64,000 bases of DNA from Halomonas binhaiensis. Lineage in GTDB: Bacteria > Pseudomonadota > Gammaproteobacteria > Pseudomonadales > Halomonadaceae. Below are positions 1-7,405 of this stretch, one piece after another. Position 1 is the first letter of the stretch; every line of letters begins with the position of its first letter. The DNA lies in the NCBI RefSeq assembly GCF_008329985.2, contig NZ_CP038437.2, positions 248,001 through 312,000 on the forward strand, written 5' to 3'. A model generated the notes under the pieces. The model searched no databases. It saw only the letters and a list, made by a program, of their open reading frames with translations, and was not told the DNA's origin. The translations under genes were made by a program, and so were the position numbers.

Positions 1-557
1 GCCTGGCAGGCCTGGTGGAATGCGACCAGCGATGATGAGCAGGCGGTATCCACCGCCATGCTTGGGCCCTTCAGGTCAAATACGTATGAAATACGGTTGG
101 CCGCAATGCTGGAAGTATTGCCGGTGGCAGATGGCGAGTCGAGCGCTTCCAGGTCATCGGCATGGCGATAGGCATAGTCGAGGCTCGAAATGCCAAGATA
201 GACGCCACAGCGAGACCCCCGCATGTTCGATGCGGGGATTCCGGCATGCTCCGTCGCTTCCCAGGCAAGTTCGAGCAGCATGCGCTGCTGCGGGTCCATA
301 TGGGCGGCTTCACGAGGCGAAATGCCAAAGAAGGTGGCGTCGAATTCACCGATGCCTTCTCCCAGGCTGCCTGCGGCAAAGGTGACGCTGGTACCGGGAT
401 GTTGGCGGTTGGGGTGTTGATAGATCTCATGGTCCCAACGTTGACGGTCCACCTCGGTGACAAGGTCAGTTCCATTCTTGAGGCTTTCCCAGAACGACTC
501 GCCGTCGGCTGCGGGAAACCGGTGAGCGGCTCCAATGATCGCTACACGCCTTGTCAT
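1..557 (-). CDS. Type I polyketide synthase, N-terminal ketosynthase part (WcbR-like), cut by left edge
   Basis: Only the first 185 or so residues lie in the window. They form the front half of a beta-ketoacyl synthase domain: start MTRRVAIIGA, the block FFGISPREAAHMDPQQRMLL at about 77-95, and the nucleophile motif DTACSSS with Cys173. The ATG at 557 overlaps the stop of the preceding gene as ATGA, which suggests translational coupling. The order kpsS, SDR, membrane sulfatase-fold protein, PKS matches my memory of wcbO-wcbP-wcbQ-wcbR in the Burkholderia pseudomallei capsule I locus. By that analogy it would make an acyl or polyketide group linked to capsule synthesis; this is inference. A stand-alone fatty acid synthase cannot be excluded because the later domains are outside the window. 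Confidence 0.88.
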   Translation of the reverse strand, partial: MTRRVAIIGAAHRFPAADGESFWESLKNGTDLVTEVDRQRWDHEIYQHPNRQHPGTSVTFAAGSLGEGIGEFDATFFGISPREAAHMDPQQRMLLELAWEATEHAGIPASNMRGSRCGVYLGISSLDYAYRHADDLEALDSPSATGNTSSIAANRISYVFDLKGPSMAVDTACSSSLVAFHQACQ

Positions 558-2206
558 CGCTGCTCCTGTAACTCAATTCGTTGTTGTTCAGTGCCATGTG
601 ATTCGACGCTCTCTGCCGGGTCACGGGGCTGGCTGAATAGTGCAAGGTCCTGCCACAAGCGTTCGGCAAGATTTTCAATATTGGTGGGATGTTCTGCTAC
701 TTCAGAATCGATGGATTCTCTGGAACGGGGAGGTAACGTGCTCCAAAGCAGATAATGGCTGTGTCCGGAGGGTGCCCCGAGCGCCTCATAGACGCCTTCC
801 ATGATAGGGACATGGTCTCCGTACCAGCACATCAACCCATGTCGGGGCTGCTGGCTCAGGCTGTGACTCAACTCATTGGCCATATGGTCGGCATTGCGCA
901 GATGACGCAGATAGACGGCCAGGGTATTGGCGTCCTTTGGCTCGAGGCATCCGCTTATCTCCTCCGGAAGACGCTGCAGCCATGCCGGATCAGCGGTTTC
1001 CAGGTGGAGGGGGCCGTGGTTTTCCATGGTGATGACGAAAACCATCAAAGGCGCATCCGTAGCTGATGCCAGCAGGGTATGTACCTTGCGTGCCACGGCA
1101 GCATCGCCAATGTACTGTCCGTTCCTGTCGCTATGGTCGAAGTCAGCGATATCGATGAATTCATCGAAACCGAGCTTCGGCATGACCTGGTCACGACAGT
1201 AGAACGTCGCGGGATACGGGTGTACAGCAACACAGCGATAGCCGAGGCGCTTGAGAGAGGCCACCAGGTTCGGGACCGGCTGCTTGGCCAGTTGCCGATA
1301 TGGATTGAACTGGTGCATGCCCAGGTCGCTGCCGCTCAGGCCTGTCAGAAAGGCGGTTTCGCTACGCACGGTATTGGCTCCCCAGACGGGAACCGACAGC
1401 TCTCCATGTGCATGGCTGCTTGCCTTCAGGGCATCCCAGTGACCCAGCAGATCCTGAGCCAGGGCTGGCTGCCATGTGCGCGGATCGAAGAACGCTTCAC
1501 TCTGCACGATCACGATATTGGGCAGGGAGGAGGTCGTGACAGCCTGTCTGTCTGGGTGGCGAAAGCAGGCAGGTGTCTTGACCGGGTCTATGGCGCGTCT
1601 GGGATACAGGCCGTAGGCCCAGAAGAAACTGATCAGGCCCAGTCGGTACAGGTCATTCTCTGGCTGCAGCATGATCTCTGGTCGACGGCGGAGGCTAAAC
1701 GGTAGAAGCAGGCCACCCACGGCAGCGATGACAGCAACACTGGTCAAGAAGGAACCGGCACCATGGGTCGAGACCAGGGAAGGCTCCCACCATAGAAAGG
1801 CAGCGAATGCCAGGAAGCCGGAGGTGCTGGCCGCAATGGCCAGGCCCAGGCCGAAAAATGGCACGTAAAGGCGCGGATGACGAATGGCATCCAGAAAATA
1901 TTCGAAGTCCTGTACCAGGAAAGGCTCCCTCAAGCTCGACCACTTGCTGCGACAAGATTGCACGATGACGAGGTGAAGGACGTTCAACAGGCCTGCACTC
2001 AGCCAGCCACGCTGAAGCACAAGAAAGGCCGTTGCATACAGCAGTAGCCAGGTAGCAATGTGGATGTACAGCGTGACGCGTGGCCGCAGCAACAGCGGTG
2101 CAGGTCTGGGCTGCACCAGGGATTCGCATGCCAAGCTGATGATGAGGCTCAGGCACAACGGGAGGAGTAACTGCAGTATCACGAGGGGACTCCGTAGCCG
2201 AACCAT
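554..2206 (-). CDS. Membrane protein with LTA-synthase/OpgB-like sulfatase-fold domain (WcbQ-like)
   Basis: The N-terminal ~190 residues carry about four or five hydrophobic segments. The C-terminal half is a sulfatase/alkaline-phosphatase-fold domain of the phosphoglycerol transferase type: NIVIVQSEAFFD at the start (metal-binding Glu), GANTVRSETAFLTG with the likely nucleophile Thr279, and WYGDHVP near the end. The family moves phosphoglycerol or phosphoethanolamine groups outside the cytoplasmic membrane, so capsule decoration is plausible. An in-frame GTG exists at 2251, but the ATG at 2206 starts directly before the first membrane segment and is preferred. It overlaps the SDR end by 28 bases and the PKS start by 4. 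The exact substrate is unknown. Confidence 0.85.
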   Translation of the reverse strand: MVRLRSPLVILQLLLPLCLSLIISLACESLVQPRPAPLLLRPRVTLYIHIATWLLLYATAFLVLQRGWLSAGLLNVLHLVIVQSCRSKWSSLREPFLVQDFEYFLDAIRHPRLYVPFFGLGLAIAASTSGFLAFAAFLWWEPSLVSTHGAGSFLTSVAVIAAVGGLLLPFSLRRRPEIMLQPENDLYRLGLISFFWAYGLYPRRAIDPVKTPACFRHPDRQAVTTSSLPNIVIVQSEAFFDPRTWQPALAQDLLGHWDALKASSHAHGELSVPVWGANTVRSETAFLTGLSGSDLGMHQFNPYRQLAKQPVPNLVASLKRLGYRCVAVHPYPATFYCRDQVMPKLGFDEFIDIADFDHSDRNGQYIGDAAVARKVHTLLASATDAPLMVFVITMENHGPLHLETADPAWLQRLPEEISGCLEPKDANTLAVYLRHLRNADHMANELSHSLSQQPRHGLMCWYGDHVPIMEGVYEALGAPSGHSHYLLWSTLPPRSRESIDSEVAEHPTNIENLAERLWQDLALFSQPRDPAESVESHGTEQQRIELQEQR

Positions 2207-2952
2207 TTCACCAGACGGTGGGAAATGGGGGCAGGTAAAAGGGCCAGACACCAGGTTCCTATATTGAGTGGTATAGGAAAGCTTAAGCGGGCTTGGTTGT
2301 GCTCAATCGCTCTTTGAATGGCTCTGGCGGCGCGTTCCGGTGTCCATTGGAACGGTTTTGGGCCAGGCATTGCCCTGGCCATGGCAGAATCGACATATCC
2401 CGGCATGACCACTGTGACACCAACACCATGAGGCGCCAGGACGCCGCGCATGGCTTCCCCGTATGCCTTGATGCCTGCCTTGCTGGCGCTATAGCTGGGC
2501 GTGACGGGTAACCCGAACCATGCAGCCAGAGAACTCAGGTATACCAGCTGACCACTGCCGCGGGCTTGCATGCGTGGTGCCAGCAAACGGGTCATCCGCA
2601 TGGGAACGCGCAGGTTGATGTCGAGTAAGGTGCCGGAACTGGTTTCATCTTCCAGGTCATCTGGGGTTTCGATGCCTGTGTTCATCCCTGCACATAACAG
2701 CGCAATATCGGGGACCTCGGGGAGGCTATCCAACCAGGTGCCGAGTTCGTCAGGGTTGGTGAGAACGGCACTGCTGAGCGAGACGTCTTTTGCGCCCAGT
2801 CGAGAACACTCGTTGGCGAGCGAGGCCAGTACTTCTGTCTGACGGCCATGAAGTATCAGAGCGCTCCCCTCGGCTGCATAACGACGCGCCAGGGCCCCTC
2901 CGATTGCCCCGGTGGCGCCAGTGATCAGGATCAGGCGGCATTGGGCAGGCAT
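2179..2952 (-). CDS. Short-chain dehydrogenase/reductase (WcbP-like)
   Basis: A classical SDR of 257 residues. The cofactor motif is TGATGAIG at about 11-18, the NAG-like motif appears as LLCAGMNTG, and the catalytic set is LSSLAAW (Ser) followed by YSASK (Tyr and Lys). The C-terminus holds a hydrophobic stretch, LNIGTWCLALLPAPI, that may sit at the membrane. The gene overlaps the kpsS end by 22 bases and the next gene by 28, so it belongs to the same operon. By position between a KpsS-like protein and a membrane sulfatase-fold protein it matches wcbP of Burkholderia capsule loci. A role in reducing a beta-ketoacyl product of the adjacent PKS is a reasonable guess, not shown. Confidence 0.88.
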   Translation of the reverse strand: MPAQCRLILITGATGAIGGALARRYAAEGSALILHGRQTEVLASLANECSRLGAKDVSLSSAVLTNPDELGTWLDSLPEVPDIALLCAGMNTGIETPDDLEDETSSGTLLDINLRVPMRMTRLLAPRMQARGSGQLVYLSSLAAWFGLPVTPSYSASKAGIKAYGEAMRGVLAPHGVGVTVVMPGYVDSAMARAMPGPKPFQWTPERAARAIQRAIEHNQARLSFPIPLNIGTWCLALLPAPISHRLVKWFGYGVPS

Positions 2953-4184
2953 GACAGCAACTCCTCAAGTGGTGAAACTTCTGCGTTCAGGTCTGGCAAG
3001 CAATTGGCAACCGCCAGGCGGATGCCCTGTTGGCAATAAAAGCCGCCGTTGCGCTGAACAGTATGCAGCAGGGTCTGGCGAAAGGCGTTGAACAGGCGTT
3101 TGTTCGGAGGCTGGGGGTGGCGCCAGAAATCGTCGAGTGATGTTGTCTGGGTCAGGCCGGAAAAAGCGTAGATCGCATCGCCCAGGGCCAGTGTTGGCAG
3201 ATCGTGCTCAAGCGCCACGATGCCGCTGGTACTGTTGACGGTGACCATGCCCTGGGCGTGTCTCAGCAGGTGATTCAAGTCACCGCTTTCGAGATAGTCG
3301 ATACGATCCTGAATGGCCAGATGCTGTGCCAGTTCCTCGATATGCCGCCGGTATGGCATCAGGCCCATGTCCAGGGGATGGTTCTTGATGACCAGTCGAG
3401 CGTCTCCGGGAGCATGCCGGGCAAAGGAGCCCATCACCAGGTCGAGCACGCTGCACATGTCCCGGAAGGGAGAATGCTGGCGAATCTGGGCATCTCCATT
3501 GAGTTGCAGGGGCAGGACGAAATAAGGCTGCTTGCTGGCCATCAATTGCCTGATGCGTTCAGCATCACGCGGCTTATGCCATTTCAACATGGCAAAGCGC
3601 CTGATATATCCGGTGAACTCTACCGGTGCCGTGACCGGTGCGTGGGTGCGATAACCTGGCGCAACAACGGGATTCGCCAGTCCCGCCAGGTGATACATCA
3701 CATCGTGTGTCGCACGTTTCCAGAAGGCGCAGTGGAATCTCTGTGGCTGGGGAGCTGGCCCTAGTCGGGCAAAGGCCTCGTGGTACCAGTCGGCATTGCG
3801 AGGCAGTCGGGAGTGCGCATTGACGCCATCCTGTTCCATGGTGATCCAGAAAGGCCGCAGGTAGCCTTCTTCGAAAACATGGCTGTGAATGCCGAAGGAC
3901 GGAGCCAGGGTGGTCGCCGGACGATGTACAGGACGCTGGTCGCCGAACAACAGCTGGTCAGTGATACTCTCGCGTGAATACAGGTCGTGGAGGAATTCTC
4001 CAAGAGCGTCGGCTGAGTGGCGGTAAATACGCTGTCCCAGACGCCAGCGATAGAGCAGGTCCCCACCATTGAAGTTAAGTACGCCGACGCAATGCCCCTG
4101 GTCTTGAAGGGCACAGGCCAGCGTCTCCGAGAATCTCGAGCATGGGCCCTGGAGGATGAGAAAGGAGCGGGGAAAAAAGGTCAT
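2931..4184 (-). CDS. kpsS: KpsS-like capsule polysaccharide Kdo transferase
   Basis: 417 residues, the usual size for KpsS. It opens with FLILQGPCSRFSETLACALQ, the typical KpsS start (family members read FLFLQGPxGPFFxxLAxxL). Further family-type blocks are HVFEEGYLRPFWIT near 125-140, FVLPLQLNGDAQIR, LVIKNHPLD, and VTVNSTSGIVALEH near the C-terminus. In group 2 capsules KpsS and KpsC together build the short beta-Kdo linker on a lysophosphatidylglycerol acceptor at the cytoplasmic membrane face. The ATG at 4184 follows the kpsC stop after one base, so the two are coupled. Function by family is secure; the acceptor here is inferred. Confidence 0.93.
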   Translation of the reverse strand: MTFFPRSFLILQGPCSRFSETLACALQDQGHCVGVLNFNGGDLLYRWRLGQRIYRHSADALGEFLHDLYSRESITDQLLFGDQRPVHRPATTLAPSFGIHSHVFEEGYLRPFWITMEQDGVNAHSRLPRNADWYHEAFARLGPAPQPQRFHCAFWKRATHDVMYHLAGLANPVVAPGYRTHAPVTAPVEFTGYIRRFAMLKWHKPRDAERIRQLMASKQPYFVLPLQLNGDAQIRQHSPFRDMCSVLDLVMGSFARHAPGDARLVIKNHPLDMGLMPYRRHIEELAQHLAIQDRIDYLESGDLNHLLRHAQGMVTVNSTSGIVALEHDLPTLALGDAIYAFSGLTQTTSLDDFWRHPQPPNKRLFNAFRQTLLHTVQRNGGFYCQQGIRLAVANCLPDLNAEVSPLEELLSCLPNAA

Positions 4185-4185
4185 G

Positions 4186-6246
4186 TCAGCGTCTGCCGTA
4201 AAAGGTACTGCGGCACAATCGATAGGCTCGTTGCCAGAGTTTCAGAGATCTGCCTTCAAGGCGCTGTCGACGAAGTAGGGCAACGGCCGTTTCTGCATTG
4301 ATGGGTTGCCCGGTGGTCGGGTCGACGTAATGTGGATAGATCAGCAAAGTGGCGGCGACGAGTTCATCAAGCGTCAGGCAGCGTTGCCGCCTGGCAGGTA
4401 TCGGGCCGTGATCCCTGGTCAAGCCCCATCCCGCATAAAAAGGGACACCGTAGGTCACCACGGGCGTACCGCGCAGTAGTGCTTCGAAACCGGCAAGAGA
4501 CGTCATGGTGTGGACTTCATCAGCCCGTTCGATCAAGGGTGTGGCGCTTCCGGTGACCTGGCGGTCATAGTGTTGCGGAGTTACATTGCCCCCGTCTCGC
4601 ACGCCGCTGAGTACATCCGGATGAGGCTTGTAGAGGATGCAAGCGTTGGGATGGCGCTGGCGAACGGCAGTCAGCAGTTCTGCATTGGTCGTGATGTCCT
4701 GGCTGCCGGTCCGGATCGAGGCATCGCTTTCCACCTGGCCTACGACCAACAGGCATGGCTTGTCCTCAGGCAAGTCCAAGGCCTTCTCAAGAGGGCGGCA
4801 ATCGTTGTGCTTGCTGGTATCGTGCTTGCCGATGTTGTACTTGCTGATGTCGTGTTCAATCAGCTGGCGGATCAGCACTCGAGCGCGCTGGCGCAGGCTT
4901 TCGGAAAATTCGCCATGCAGCAGCAGGTGCTCCAGGTCACTAGGTGTGCTGGGGTCGTAGTAGATGCCTCGACTGTCCAGCACCAGTGACAATGGCCGTT
5001 CCAGGTCGATGCCCAGCCCTACCGAGCGCAGGAAGCCATCTTCCATTCGCCACAAAGGCTGAGGCAGTTGCCGTCCCTGAGCCTGGCTCGCCCAGACGAC
5101 CGTGCGCAGGTCGGGCCGGGAAGCAGGTGTGCTTCTGGCCTCTGACTGCTGGTCAGTTGCAAGGCCTTGATAGCGAATGTTGGCCGCCGGGCCAAGGAAA
5201 TCACCGATGAAACCACGCTTCCATCTGGAAAATCCCAGTGCCCGCCACTCCCCTTGCCCGCGTTGGATATGGCGGCGCTGATCATTGATCAGTTCAAGGG
5301 TCGCACTGAGATCGCTGCGCTCTCCGGAGTAGGGATTGGCGTAGCGGGAATAACGTAGATATGCGGCAGCAAAGACCCAGCTCAGGGAAGGGTGGCGCTG
5401 TCGACGAGGGCATTCGACGTGGTCGTCTGTCAGCCCCCAGCCTGCATAGAAGGGCATGCCGTGACAGGTTACCGGCAGGCCTGCAAGCAAGGCTTCGAAG
5501 CCGAGCTGACTGGTGACGACATGAACGGCGTCAACCGCTTCGAACAATGCCCATGGATTGATATCTTCAGCGATGATCTGGCAGCGCGGGTGTGCGGCAG
5601 CCTGATCAAGGTGCCCGGCCTTGGTGCCGGCAATGACCTCTGGATGAATCTTGACCAGAATGTCTGCGCCGGGATGTGCTGCAAGAGCGCTTTCCAGCAT
5701 CTGCTTGAAACTCTCGGCACTCGCCATGCCATGGGTGATGGATGCATCGTCCCGGGTCTGGTCCACGACCAGGACACGTGGGCGTGGACCAGGAGGCATC
5801 AGAGTGTCGGGAGCATGATTGTATTTCGACAAGCGAAGCTCTCGCAGGCGCGCCATCATGGCTAGTGCATGGGCTTCTTCTCCGGGGTGGAAGTCGCCGT
5901 CCTGTATCAGGGTCTCAAGATCGGAAGGCTGCGTTGCGTCGTAGTAGATACCTTGGTAGTCGACCACGATGGAATGCGAAGCGTAACCCTGTGCTCCTGT
6001 GCCCCAGGACCTGACAAAGCCATCCTCGATTGCGATATAAGGCCGCTGAGTCTGCTGGGCCAGCAAGCGTGCCCTGTCTGCTGTCGGCTTATATCCCCAG
6101 CCAACGATGACATCATGGCGTTGACGATGGCGACGTGACCAAGGCAGCAAGCAAGCGAACTCATGCAGGCAAGGGGCTAGTGCCGGTTGGCGGGCCATGG
6201 CGCTGGTCGCGAGCAATGCCGTTTGAATCGACTCGCCTGTTTCCAT
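4186..6246 (-). CDS. kpsC: KpsC-like dual-module Kdo transferase
   Basis: 686 residues with two related modules, as in KpsC. Each repeats an EDGFxRSxG block followed by GIYYD..PSDLE and ends with a FEALL.G.PV...G.PFYAGWGLT block (about residues 275-305 and 600-630). KpsC alternates two beta-Kdo transferase activities to make the poly-Kdo linker of capsules exported by ABC systems. The frame is open up to a TTG at 6390, but the ATG at 6246 has an AGAAG element just upstream, gives the family length and removes an unrelated leader, so it is chosen. It is transcribed downstream of the terminator at 6474-6499, so it probably has its own promoter or depends on read-through. Confidence 0.93.
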   Translation of the reverse strand: METGESIQTALLATSAMARQPALAPCLHEFACLLPWSRRHRQRHDVIVGWGYKPTADRARLLAQQTQRPYIAIEDGFVRSWGTGAQGYASHSIVVDYQGIYYDATQPSDLETLIQDGDFHPGEEAHALAMMARLRELRLSKYNHAPDTLMPPGPRPRVLVVDQTRDDASITHGMASAESFKQMLESALAAHPGADILVKIHPEVIAGTKAGHLDQAAAHPRCQIIAEDINPWALFEAVDAVHVVTSQLGFEALLAGLPVTCHGMPFYAGWGLTDDHVECPRRQRHPSLSWVFAAAYLRYSRYANPYSGERSDLSATLELINDQRRHIQRGQGEWRALGFSRWKRGFIGDFLGPAANIRYQGLATDQQSEARSTPASRPDLRTVVWASQAQGRQLPQPLWRMEDGFLRSVGLGIDLERPLSLVLDSRGIYYDPSTPSDLEHLLLHGEFSESLRQRARVLIRQLIEHDISKYNIGKHDTSKHNDCRPLEKALDLPEDKPCLLVVGQVESDASIRTGSQDITTNAELLTAVRQRHPNACILYKPHPDVLSGVRDGGNVTPQHYDRQVTGSATPLIERADEVHTMTSLAGFEALLRGTPVVTYGVPFYAGWGLTRDHGPIPARRQRCLTLDELVAATLLIYPHYVDPTTGQPINAETAVALLRRQRLEGRSLKLWQRAYRLCRSTFYGRR

Positions 6247-6473
6247 GTCTTCTATGACGTTCAGTGTGCTATCAGCCGGATGAAAAATGACGAAACCAGG
6301 TAGCCGAATGGCTATCGCTTTACCTACAGGCCCGATCAATACTCCGGTTCCGGAGCGGTGAGCAAACCCGACGGCGAGCAAACCCAACAAAGTATGTTAG
6401 CAGGCAGGGGGTGGTGAGGCCTTTGCAGAGACGCTCACGGATGAAAGCAGCAAGGAGGCGGTGGCATCGTGCC

Positions 6474-6499
6474 AAAAGAGCCCCGCAAGCATGCGGGGC
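6474..6499 (-). terminator. Rho-independent terminator after the small unknown genes
   Basis: A perfect 8-bp stem (GCCCCGCA with TGCGGGGC, loop 4) spans 6480-6499. On the minus strand it is followed by CTCTTTT. It lies 25 bases after the stop of the 102-residue gene and inside the otherwise continuous capsule block, so it may separate the assembly genes from kpsC-kpsS-wcb unless an antiterminator acts. Confidence 0.8.
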
Positions 6500-6523
6500 C
6501 TTGAACGATTAAGCTGGTACAGG

Positions 6524-6835
6524 TCAGACTTTTTCTTTCGGCTGGGCAGGACGCAGCACAACACGCTTGACCTGCTCTTTCTTGCCGTATTTCCCTTCAC
6601 GTTCGACCTGGCGGATGATAACGCCACCCAGTCCAGCGACACGCAGGCGACCTTCCTCAGTGTCATTGATCTCCTCTGACAGTGCGCGCAGGGCCATGCG
6701 AACCAGATTGGCAGCTCGCTTGTCCGGCATCTTGCCAAGGATCTGGGGGTTCAGAGTCTTGATACGCTCTACCAGGGCTTCCGGCTTGACCTGCGTGACT
6801 TCCGGGGCTGCAGTTTTGGCGGATGTGCTTGCCAT
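6524..6835 (-). CDS. Small protein of unknown function
   Basis: 103 residues, charged, no signal peptide and no membrane segment; not recognised. The N-terminal half looks helical (EALVERIKTLNPQILGKMP) and the C-terminus is strongly basic (EREGKYGKKEQVKRVVLRP). The frame extends to a TTG at 6883 that overlaps the upstream stop as TTGA. The ATG at 6835 has GGAG nine bases upstream and starts a more natural N-terminus, so it is used. It is paired with the next upstream gene and directly followed by a terminator. A regulatory or chaperone-like role for the capsule is possible but nothing in the sequence proves it. Confidence 0.6.
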   Translation of the reverse strand: MASTSAKTAAPEVTQVKPEALVERIKTLNPQILGKMPDKRAANLVRMALRALSEEINDTEEGRLRVAGLGGVIIRQVEREGKYGKKEQVKRVVLRPAQPKEKV

Positions 6836-6879
6836 GTCATTCATCTCCATTGATCTGAATCGGTTGGGGACTCCTGCTG

Positions 6880-7248
6880 TCAATCAAGGAGTTCCCGCTG
6901 CTTGAGCACCCGACGCAGGGCCTGCCAACTGCGCAAAGCCTCGTTGGCGATCTGCTGGGCGGCACCTTGTTCCTCTTGCTGCTCGAACCATAGGCGCGCC
7001 TGTTCCATTTGCTCGGCCAGGGTTAACGCTGCCAGTTCTTGCTTGAGCAGGTTGGTGCGATGGTGTGTGGCCACCCAGAGTTCAAATTCCGCCACTTCCT
7101 CGAAGGTCAGCTTTTCCAGCAATTCATCGTCAAGCACAGGATCGGCGAGCTTGACGCTCCCAACAATCTGAGCCTTGCCGCGCTTGATCGAGGGATCGTA
7201 TGTCATGCGTACTAGCTGAACGACATGGCGACGGATTCGAAAATGCAT
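6880..7248 (-). CDS. Small protein of unknown function with acidic helical C-terminus
   Basis: 122 residues from the ATG at 7248 (MHFRIRRHVVQLVRMTYD); a TTG at 7299 would add 17 doubtful residues. No family recognised. The middle contains DDELLEKLTFEEVAEFELWV, and the C-terminal 60 residues (KQELAALTLAEQMEQARLWF onward) are predicted by eye to be long amphipathic helices, perhaps a coiled coil. It sits 158 bases after the double GT2 gene and ends at 6880, with the next small gene immediately following, so the two are likely made together. Cytoplasmic location is expected since no signal peptide is seen. Confidence 0.6.
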   Translation of the reverse strand: MHFRIRRHVVQLVRMTYDPSIKRGKAQIVGSVKLADPVLDDELLEKLTFEEVAEFELWVATHHRTNLLKQELAALTLAEQMEQARLWFEQQEEQGAAQQIANEALRSWQALRRVLKQRELLD

Positions 7249-7405
7249 ATTCAGACAACCTGCCAACGGGAGCTCTGTAGGCAATATATTGCCCAACAAA
7301 ACCGCCTGTCAATTAAGAAACTTCCCTTAACCATGGGATTTTGTTCCCATGTGGGTCCTGTGAATGACAAGTATATTGCCCGTTTTTTTGATGAGGTGGA
7401 ATGGC

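Noticed and set aside
162..755. 197-codon plus-strand frame at the left end
   Set aside because: It is antisense to the PKS start and the end of the membrane sulfatase-fold gene, both of which have recognisable motifs.
6246..6390. Extended KpsC N-terminus from the TTG at 6390
   Set aside because: It adds 48 residues not typical of KpsC, and the ATG at 6246 has a better ribosome site.
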